The notes under the pieces: model-generated | Seen by the model: the letters and a program-made list of their open reading frames with translations, nothing else | Told to the model about the DNA's origin: nothing | The model's database searches: none | Source of the DNA: Firmicutes bacterium UBA3914 | GTDB lineage: Bacteria; Bacillota; Limnochordia; Darwinibacteriales; Darwinibacteriaceae | NCBI GenBank assembly: GCA_002391385.1 | Contig: DGEY01000007.1 | Span: 1-20,222 of the forward strand | DNA length: 20,222 nt | Direction of reading: 5' to 3' | In this document: in pieces, positions 7,578 to 13,493 of the stretch | Layout of the letters: each line of letters opens with the position of its first letter | How positions within the stretch are numbered: position 1 is the stretch's first letter | Program-made: the position numbers and the translations under genes

Positions 7578-8873
7578 CTACGGGTAGATGCGGTTCAACA
7601 TGCGCGGGAAGGGGATCGCTTCCCTCAGGTGGGCCAGGCCGCAGATCCAAGCCACGGTGCGCTCCAGCCCCAACCCAAAGCCGGAATGGGGCACACTCCC
7701 GTATTTCCTCAGATCAATGTACCACTGGTAGTGCTCTTCAGGCAGGTTGTGCTCCCTGATCCGCTGCACAATGAGATCCAGATCGGCTATGCGCTCGCCG
7801 CCGCCGATGATCTCGCCGTAGCCCTCGGGAGCCAGAAGGTCGCTGCCTAAGACGATTTCCGGCCGCTGGGGATCGGGCTTGAAGTAAAAGGCCTTGATCT
7901 CCGTGGGAAAGCCGTAGATGAACACAGGCTTGTCGAAGTGGTTGGCGATGATGGTTTCATCGGGCGCCCCCAGATCTTCGCCCCACTGGATATCGGAGCC
8001 GTTTTTCTGCAGCATTTCCACCGCCTGATCATACGAGAGGCGGGGGAAGGGGGGAACCACCTTTTCCAGCTTAGTGATATCCCGCTCCAGCACTGCCAGC
8101 TCCTTTTGGCAGTGCTCTAAAACGTGCTGCACCAGGTAGCTCACGTATTCTTCCTGCAGCTTCATGTTGTCTTCCTGGTCGTAGAAGGCCATTTCCGGCT
8201 CGATCATCCAGAACTCCATCAGGTGGCGGCGTGTTTTCGATTTTTCCGCCCGGAAGGTGGGCCCGAAGCAGTACACCTTGCCGAAGGCCATGGCCGCGGC
8301 TTCCATGTATAGCTGCCCGCTTTGGGAGAGATAGGCCTTGTCGTCGAAATAGTCGGTTTCAAACAGGGTAGTTGTGCCCTCCACCGAGGCCGGGGTCAAA
8401 ATCGGCGCGTCGATGAGCACAAAATCCCGCTCGTCGAAGAACTTGCGGGTGGCTTTGATCAGCTCGTTCCTCACCAGCATGATGGCGTGCTGCTTGCGGG
8501 ATCTGAGCCAGAGGTGCCTGCGGTCCAGGAGGTACTCCACCCCATGCTCCTTGGGGGTGATGGGGTATTCCTCCGCCAGCTGCACGATTTCCAAATCGGT
8601 CACCGCGAGCTCATAGCCGCTCACGGCGCGGGGCTCTTCCCGGACAACCCCCCGCACGATCAGGGAGGATTCCTGGGTGAGGCGTTTGGCCCCTTCGAAA
8701 ACCTCCTGGGGAACCTCGCTTTTCACCACCACGCCCTGGATCAGATCGGTGCCGTCCCTGATGATCAAAAAGAGGATCTTCCCGCTGGAACGTTTATTGT
8801 ACAACCAGCCCCTGATCTCCACTTCGCTGCCCACATGTTGGCCGATGTGCTTGAGATAGACCTGTTCCACCAC
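7578..8873 (-). CDS. asnS: Asparaginyl-tRNA synthetase
   Basis: Charges tRNA-Asn; cytoplasmic class IIb enzyme of 431 residues, the usual length. An N-terminal OB-fold anticodon-binding domain (about 15-100, VEIRGWLYNKR, GVVVKSEVP) is followed by the catalytic core. Motif 2 is FRAEKSKTRRHLMEFWMIE (207-225), and motif 3 is GFGLGLERTVAWICGL near residue 400. The EKSKTRRHL form of motif 2 favours AsnRS over AspRS. GTG 8873 follows tandem AGGAGAGGAG ribosome-binding bases; a second GTG is the next codon. It is last in a row with the endonuclease-IV-like gene 13 bases upstream. I see no T-box for it, so unlike serS it relies on the promoter of the GTPase gene or one inside the row. Confidence 0.96.
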   Translation of the reverse strand: MVEQVYLKHIGQHVGSEVEIRGWLYNKRSSGKILFLIIRDGTDLIQGVVVKSEVPQEVFEGAKRLTQESSLIVRGVVREEPRAVSGYELAVTDLEIVQLAEEYPITPKEHGVEYLLDRRHLWLRSRKQHAIMLVRNELIKATRKFFDERDFVLIDAPILTPASVEGTTTLFETDYFDDKAYLSQSGQLYMEAAAMAFGKVYCFGPTFRAEKSKTRRHLMEFWMIEPEMAFYDQEDNMKLQEEYVSYLVQHVLEHCQKELAVLERDITKLEKVVPPFPRLSYDQAVEMLQKNGSDIQWGEDLGAPDETIIANHFDKPVFIYGFPTEIKAFYFKPDPQRPEIVLGSDLLAPEGYGEIIGGGERIADLDLIVQRIREHNLPEEHYQWYIDLRKYGSVPHSGFGLGLERTVAWICGLAHLREAIPFPRMLNRIYP

Positions 8874-8886
8874 TTCTCCTCTCCTT

Positions 8887-9726
8887 CTACCTTTGGTGTA
8901 ATTCTTCGTAGAGGCCCTTGAGGATCAGGGCATCTTCTTCCAGAATGGGGCTCTCGCAGGTGAGCCAGCCCGCAACGTCAAAGTCCACTAGGGCTTGGAG
9001 CACAGCCCGGTAATCCAGTTCCGTCTCCTCCAGGGGCACATGGCGCTTTTCACCCCTTGGCCCGTACTCGATCCCCGAGAGGTGAATGTGCATGGCCTTG
9101 AGGGCCTCTTCGCCCAGACCATCGCGGATCGATTGCAAAACGCCCGCGAAGTGCTGGTAGGAGTTGTACTCTCCGAGACTGCGGGCATACAAGTGGGCGA
9201 AGTCCACGCAGGGGTAAACGCCGGGCAGCTCCTGCCCCAGGCGGATCAGCTCCTCCAGAGTGCCAAACTGGGTGGGCCCGCCGGTGGTTTCCGGGCTCAG
9301 GCGGATGTTCACGCCGCTTCTGGCCAGCTCCTCCAGCATGTCTTCCATATGCCCCTTCACCAGCTGGTACACCTGCTGGGGATCGTCGTCGTGGTAAAAG
9401 GCGGCATGGAAGGTGACGCTCACCGCCCCCGCCGCGGCCCCCACCTTCGCCGCCTGCACGATCCGCTTTTTGCTGGCTTCGATTTTTTCCGGGTCCGCTG
9501 AATTGAGGTTTATGTAATAGGGGGCGTGGACAGTGAGGGAGATGCTCAGCTCCTCAGCCAGCTCCCCCACGGTGCGGGCGGTCTTTTCACCCATGCGCAC
9601 CCCCCGCACAAATTCGATCTCCATATGGTCCAGGCCCAGCTCGGCCAGGCGCCGGATGCCGTCGGGAGTAGTCTGCGGCTTGGCGGATGCAGGAATTCCA
9701 GCCGTTCCGATTCTCAGTCCAGCCAC
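8887..9726 (-). CDS. Endonuclease IV-like TIM-barrel protein
   Basis: Member of the AP-endonuclease family 2 / xylose-isomerase-like TIM-barrel group (279 residues, length of Nfo). Metal-ligand-like motifs run in order: VHAPYYINL (His67), VTFHAAFY (His107), LSPETTG (Glu146), CVDFAHLYAR (Asp175, His178), HIHLSG (His213 or His215), GEKRHVPL (His229) and CESPIL (Glu258). They match the Nfo ligand series, except that the Asp of the Nfo D-R-H motif is replaced by Lys (K-R-H). The enzyme may therefore hold fewer metals, and deoxyribonuclease IV activity is a family inference. The start is GTG 9726, 3 bases after the ylbF stop, with a weak ribosome binding site overlapping that gene's end. Co-transcribed with ylbF and asnS. 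Confidence 0.82.
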   Translation of the reverse strand: MAGLRIGTAGIPASAKPQTTPDGIRRLAELGLDHMEIEFVRGVRMGEKTARTVGELAEELSISLTVHAPYYINLNSADPEKIEASKKRIVQAAKVGAAAGAVSVTFHAAFYHDDDPQQVYQLVKGHMEDMLEELARSGVNIRLSPETTGGPTQFGTLEELIRLGQELPGVYPCVDFAHLYARSLGEYNSYQHFAGVLQSIRDGLGEEALKAMHIHLSGIEYGPRGEKRHVPLEETELDYRAVLQALVDFDVAGWLTCESPILEEDALILKGLYEELHQR

Positions 9727-9729
9727 GAC

Positions 9730-10134
9730 TCAGATGTCCTGCCCCGGAATGAGGATTTTCTTTTTGGGGATTTCCAGCTTGGGCTCCTCCCCACCTTCTT
9801 CCTCATCCTGGAAATCCAACACTCTAGCCAAGGCATCGTTTACCTGCATCATCAGGCCGCTGAAGGCGAACTCCGCTTCAAAGAGCTCCCGAATGTAGGG
9901 GTTTATGGAAATCACGCCGAAGAGATTCTGCAGCTGCTCCTCCTCTTCAGGCGTTAACTCCTGCCCTTCCATCTGTTTTCTGTGCAGCTCCAGCTGTTTC
10001 TGCTGGAAATCCCGGAGCATGAGCCTGGCCGCCTGGTGGCTGTTCACCCTGGTCCTGGCCTCCAGCAAGCGCTTGTACTCGGGGCTGTCGATAATGGCCT
10101 GGGCCAGTTCTTCAGCTTTCTTCTGCACTTCCAC
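9730..10134 (-). CDS. YlbF/YmcA-family regulator
   Basis: 134 residues, mostly helical, of the Com_YlbF family. In Bacillus subtilis YlbF, YmcA and YaaT form the Y-complex that assists RNase Y-dependent mRNA processing and affects competence, biofilm and sporulation. Visible signature: AEELAQAIIDSPEYKRLLEARTRV at the N-terminus, a heptad-like QQKQLELHRKQMEGQELTPEEEEQL stretch, then NPYIRELFEAEFAFSGLMMQVNDAL. The tail after about residue 108 is acidic then basic (EEEGGEEPKLEIPKKK) and looks disordered. GTG 10134 has AGGAGG 8 bases upstream; an ATG at 10138 is out of frame. It lies 17 bases after the GTPase gene. Whether it is the YlbF or YmcA orthologue cannot be decided here. Confidence 0.85.
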   Translation of the reverse strand: MEVQKKAEELAQAIIDSPEYKRLLEARTRVNSHQAARLMLRDFQQKQLELHRKQMEGQELTPEEEEQLQNLFGVISINPYIRELFEAEFAFSGLMMQVNDALARVLDFQDEEEGGEEPKLEIPKKKILIPGQDI

Positions 10135-10151
10135 GCATCCCGCCTCCTTTA

Positions 10152-11204
10152 CTACACGTTAAACCTAAAGGTGATCACATCGCCATCCTGCACAATATAT
10201 TCCTTCCCTTCCAACCGGAAGAGGCCCTGTTCTTTGGCCTTCTGCATGCTGCCGCACCTCAGGAGATCCTCGTAGGCCACGACCTCCGCCCGGATAAAAC
10301 CCCTTTCCAGATCGGAATGGATCTTGCCCGCCGCGCGGCAGGCGGTATCACCCCGCCGGATGGTCCAGCTGTGCACTTCCTTTTCTCCAGCGGTAAAGAA
10401 GGAGATCAGCCCCAGATGGGCATAGACGGTGCGGGCGATGCGGGCAATACCCGATTCGGCAAGGCCCAGCTCCGCCAGGAACAGCCGGGCATCTTCCGCC
10501 TCCAGCTCGCTGATCTCCGCCTCGATCTGGGCGCTCACCTTGATCAGGGGCACATCCATGCGGGCCAGTTCTGCCTCCAGCTCTTCCTCTTGGGGATAGC
10601 TTCCTGCAGCCATCTGCCCTTCGTCCAGGTTAACCGCGGCGATCAGAGGTTTTTTGGTGAAGAAATCGTAACTCCGCACAAGCTTCTCCTCTTCTGCATT
10701 CAGCTTTAGGCTGCGCAGGGGCAGATCCTGCTCCAGGGTTTCCCGGCACTTCTCCAGCACGGCCAGCTCTTCCCCGGCCTTGGGGTTTTTGCCCCGCTGC
10801 TTCGCCAGGCGCTCCAGCCGGGTTTCCAGGAGGGTCCAGTCGGCGATGAGCAGCTCCTGCTGGAGATCTTTGAAATCGGTGTAGGGCTGGATCCCAGTTA
10901 TGCTCGGAACCAGGTCCGACTCAAAGGCCCTGAGCACCGCCACCAGGGCATCCACATCCCGCACGGACTGCAGAAAGTCCAGCGAGCTGCGGCCCGGCTG
11001 AAAGCCCGGCACATCCCAAAAATCGATGGTGGCGTAGGTCACCTTACGGGGTTTATAAAGCTCGGCTAAGGCATCGACCCTGGGGTCAGGGATTCTGCCC
11101 ACTGCCAGCTGGGCTTTCCCGCTGGCAGCTGCGCCGTGCTTGGTGAGCAGGCGGAACAAGACGCTTTTGCCTGCTTGAGGTTTGCCGATGATACCGATCT
11201 TCAA
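10152..11204 (-). CDS. YchF/Obg-like P-loop GTPase, divergent paralogue
   Basis: Nucleotide-binding protein of the YchF (OLA1) branch of Obg GTPases, 350 residues. P-loop GKPQAGKS is at 7-14, G3-like DVPG at 64-67, and G4 NLDE at 192-195; the NxxE form is typical of YchF and tolerates ATP. A C-terminal TGS-like domain (about 264-349) has FFTAGEKEVHSWTI and HSDLERGFIRAEVVAYEDL. It keeps the YchF block IPDPRVDALAEL but lacks the usual T-I-E-P switch I block and the GLGNQFL switch II block, so it is a shorter relative rather than YchF itself. The start is TTG 11204 behind GGAGG, 10 bases away; no ATG is available. First gene of the row leading to asnS. Ribosome-related function is a family inference. 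Confidence 0.85.
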   Translation of the reverse strand: MKIGIIGKPQAGKSVLFRLLTKHGAAASGKAQLAVGRIPDPRVDALAELYKPRKVTYATIDFWDVPGFQPGRSSLDFLQSVRDVDALVAVLRAFESDLVPSITGIQPYTDFKDLQQELLIADWTLLETRLERLAKQRGKNPKAGEELAVLEKCRETLEQDLPLRSLKLNAEEEKLVRSYDFFTKKPLIAAVNLDEGQMAAGSYPQEEELEAELARMDVPLIKVSAQIEAEISELEAEDARLFLAELGLAESGIARIARTVYAHLGLISFFTAGEKEVHSWTIRRGDTACRAAGKIHSDLERGFIRAEVVAYEDLLRCGSMQKAKEQGLFRLEGKEYIVQDGDVITFRFNV

Positions 11205-11263
11205 CTTCAGATTTCCTCCAACGTCTGCAGCTAGATTGCTTCCAATGCTAGTGCCTTAATGTA

Positions 11264-11300
11264 CTGTTTAATTGTAACATAGATGCCCCAAAAAAACACT
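11264..11300 (-). promoter_or_regulatory. Probable promoter of the GTPase-ylbF-nfo-like-asnS row
   Basis: A good -10 element TACAAT (11271-11276, minus strand) stands about 67 bases before the GTPase start. No clear TTGACA occurs at 16-18 bases; that position is the T-tract of the amylase terminator. The location directly after a terminator and before a gene row supports a promoter here, but the -35 is weak. Confidence 0.45.
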
Positions 11301-11342
11301 CGCAACATGCAGAAACCGGCTCGGCGAAACCGAACCGGCGAG
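11290..11342 (-). terminator. Intrinsic terminator after the alpha-amylase gene
   Basis: On the minus strand CCGGTTCGG pairs with CCGAGCCGG (9 bp, one G-T) around a 5-nt loop at 11316-11338. An outer CTCG/CGAG pairing encloses it, followed by a T7 run (11290-11296). It stands 12 bases after the amylase stop and separates the starch block from the GTPase row. Confidence 0.75.
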
Positions 11343-11353
11343 AACACAGCTCC

Positions 11354-12919
11354 CTATTTCCAAATCACGGTGGTGCAGGGCGCAAGCACCAATGAACAGC
11401 CCGGGCCATCAAGCTCAAAACTGTAAGGTCCCGAGGCAAAGAGGATCTCCCCTGGCAGGGACACCCCTGTCAAGAGCACTTCCTGCTCCTGGCGGGAGAT
11501 GTTGTGGACCACCAGGGCCAGCTCATCCTGCCACCTCCGCCCATAGGCGATGATCCGGGGATTGTCTCCGCAGTCCACCTCCGAAAGGCTTCCCAGCTGC
11601 AGGGCGGGCTCCCTGAGGCGCAGGTGGATCAAGCGGCGGTAGTGGTTGAGAAGCGATCCCGGGTCGCCGTCCTGGCTTTCCACCGAAGGCTGCCAGCGGC
11701 CCGTGTTGAACAGGCTGGAGCGCCAGGCGGTCTGTCCGGGACCATCTAATTCGTACCATTTGAAGGGTTCCCTGATGTTTTCATGCTCGCCCCGGCCCTG
11801 CATGCCGATCTCTTCCCCGGCGTAGATAAAGGGATTGCCCGGCAGGGTCAAATAGATGGCCGCGGCCATTTTGGCCTGGTTCCAATCGCCAAACAGCTGC
11901 GACATAACCCGATCCTGATCGTGGTTGCTCAAAAAGGGTGCATCTATGGCCCAGCCCTGGGCGTATGCGTTGTACTGGGCGTGCTGCTGCAGCAGGGCCG
12001 CGACCAACCCTGTATCCAGGCCAAAGCGCACGATGGGGATGATCCGGTCCGCCAGGTCAAAGTTGAAGGCTGAATCGAAGGCTCCGTAGTAGGGGGCCAC
12101 CACATGGGGGCTGTCCCACACTTCGCCCACCAGGTAGACATCTGGCTTGAGGGAGCGCACGAAGTCGCTGAACTCCAGCCACCAGTCCACCGCTTTCCGG
12201 CTGGGGTCGTGCTCAAAGAGGTGCTTGGCGGCATCCAGGCGGAAGCCGTCCACCCCCTGCTCCAGCCAGAAGGCGGCCACCGCTTTGAACTCCTCCCGCA
12301 CCTTTGGGTTGGCCCAGTTCAGATCGGGCATTTCGCTCCAGAAGAGGCCGTAATAGTGGCCCGTTGCCGCGGGGTGCCAGACGATCTGGTTCCAGGGGCC
12401 CCGCCTTGTGAGGGGCGTTTCCGGATCAGCCCAGATATAGTAGTCCCGGTAGGGGCTTTCCGGATCTGAGCTGGCCGCCAGGAACCAGGGGTGCTGGCTG
12501 CTGGTATGGTTGCACACCAGATCCAGGATAACCTTCATGCCCCGGGCGTGGGCCTGGTCAATCAGCTCCTGGAAATCAGCCAGGGTACCGATTTCCGGGT
12601 CGATAGCGTAGTAATCCACCACATCGTATTTGTGATACGTAGGGGAAGGGTGGATTGGAGTCAGCCAAATTCCCGTAACGCCCAAATCGCTTGTGGTTTG
12701 CGGATCCCCGTCGTTGAGGTAATCCAAACGCTCGATGATCCCCCGCAGATCGCCCAGGCCATCGCCATCCCCATCGGCAAAGCTGCGCACGAAGATCTGG
12801 TAAAACACCCCATGCTTGCTGGCATAGAGCTCCTGCTCGGCGGGGGAAGCTGCCGCCAGGGGCAGCACCACAGCCGCGACCAAAAGCCAGGCCAGGAGCA
12901 TGGTCCTCAGTTTGCGCAT
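11354..12919 (-). CDS. Secreted GH13 alpha-amylase
   Basis: Endo-acting enzyme on alpha-1,4-glucans, exported: residues 1-24 are a signal peptide (MRKLRTMLLAW..., likely cut after LAAA) with no lipobox Cys. The (beta/alpha)8 GH13 domain is complete: region I DLVCNH (133-138), region V MPDLNW (197-202), region II GFRLDAAKH with nucleophile Asp229, region III LVGEVWD with acid/base Glu266, and region IV FLSNHDQDR with Asp334. A C-terminal beta domain follows from about 420. The MPDLN form and overall layout resemble GH13 subfamily 36 amylases such as Halothermothrix AmyA (memory). ATG 12919 follows AAGGAG by 6 bases. It begins 30 bases after the mscL stop and ends in a good terminator. The exact product profile (amylase versus glucosidase or cyclodextrin action) is uncertain. 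Confidence 0.92.
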   Translation of the reverse strand: MRKLRTMLLAWLLVAAVVLPLAAASPAEQELYASKHGVFYQIFVRSFADGDGDGLGDLRGIIERLDYLNDGDPQTTSDLGVTGIWLTPIHPSPTYHKYDVVDYYAIDPEIGTLADFQELIDQAHARGMKVILDLVCNHTSSQHPWFLAASSDPESPYRDYYIWADPETPLTRRGPWNQIVWHPAATGHYYGLFWSEMPDLNWANPKVREEFKAVAAFWLEQGVDGFRLDAAKHLFEHDPSRKAVDWWLEFSDFVRSLKPDVYLVGEVWDSPHVVAPYYGAFDSAFNFDLADRIIPIVRFGLDTGLVAALLQQHAQYNAYAQGWAIDAPFLSNHDQDRVMSQLFGDWNQAKMAAAIYLTLPGNPFIYAGEEIGMQGRGEHENIREPFKWYELDGPGQTAWRSSLFNTGRWQPSVESQDGDPGSLLNHYRRLIHLRLREPALQLGSLSEVDCGDNPRIIAYGRRWQDELALVVHNISRQEQEVLLTGVSLPGEILFASGPYSFELDGPGCSLVLAPCTTVIWK

Positions 12920-12949
12920 AACCTACTCCTTTCTCCCGCGGCCTTCGTC

Positions 12950-13369
12950 CTAGGCCGAACGACCCACCTGCTGTTTGAGGAGATCGCGGATCTCGGTCAG
13001 CAGCTTTTCTTCGGTGCTGGGCTCAGGCGGCGCCTCTGGCGCGGGCGGAGCTTCCTCTTCCTTCCTGCGCACCTTGTTGATCATGCGAATAGCCATGAAG
13101 ATGCTGAAGGAGATGATCAGGAAATCCAGCACATTCTGGAGAAAGACACCGTAGGTCAGGGCCAGCTCGGCGGTGGTGTCGTTGGCCTGGCGCAGCACAA
13201 GTTTGAGGGAAGTGAGATCGACGCGTCCTACCAGCAGGCCCAAAATCGGCATGACCACATCATTTACCAGGGATGTGACGATTTTCCCGAAAGCGCCTCC
13301 CACAATAACACCAACGGCCATGTCCACGACGTTGCCCCGCAGGGCGAACTTCTTAAATTCCTGCCACAT
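12950..13369 (-). CDS. mscL: Large-conductance mechanosensitive channel
   Basis: Pore that opens under membrane tension and releases solutes during osmotic downshock; forms a homopentamer in the cell membrane. Of 139 residues, the N-terminal helix and TM1 carry the family signature FKKFALRGNVVDMAVGVIVG and GGAFGKIVTSLVNDVVMPILG. TM2 is about 78-98 (VLDFLIISFSIFMAIRMIN), followed by a charged, Pro-rich linker and a C-terminal helix bundle segment (STEEKLLTEIRDLLKQQ). ATG 13369 has GAGG 9 bases upstream; an in-frame TTG at 13384 precedes that site and is less likely. It is unusually placed between two secreted starch-degrading genes, and may be transcribed with the amylase. Confidence 0.95.
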   Translation of the reverse strand: MWQEFKKFALRGNVVDMAVGVIVGGAFGKIVTSLVNDVVMPILGLLVGRVDLTSLKLVLRQANDTTAELALTYGVFLQNVLDFLIISFSIFMAIRMINKVRRKEEEAPPAPEAPPEPSTEEKLLTEIRDLLKQQVGRSA

Positions 13370-13456
13370 ACCATCACCCCTCAATTCATTCAGACACTTG
13401 GTCTATTCTGTTCCGCCGGGCCGATCCCTGCTGCTCTTGAGAGGATCTAAAGGTTC

Positions 13457-13483
13457 CCAGCCCGGTGTGGTGCACCGGGCTGG
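13457..13483 (-). terminator. GC-rich hairpin after the pullulanase gene
   Basis: A perfect 11-bp stem (CCAGCCCGGTG with CACCGGGCTGG) and 5-nt loop lie 10 bases after the pullulanase stop. The minus-strand sequence after it is GAACCTTTAG, so there is no real T-tract. It probably slows or ends transcription, but read-through to mscL is possible. Confidence 0.5.
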
Positions 13484-13493
13484 CTTCCTGGGG

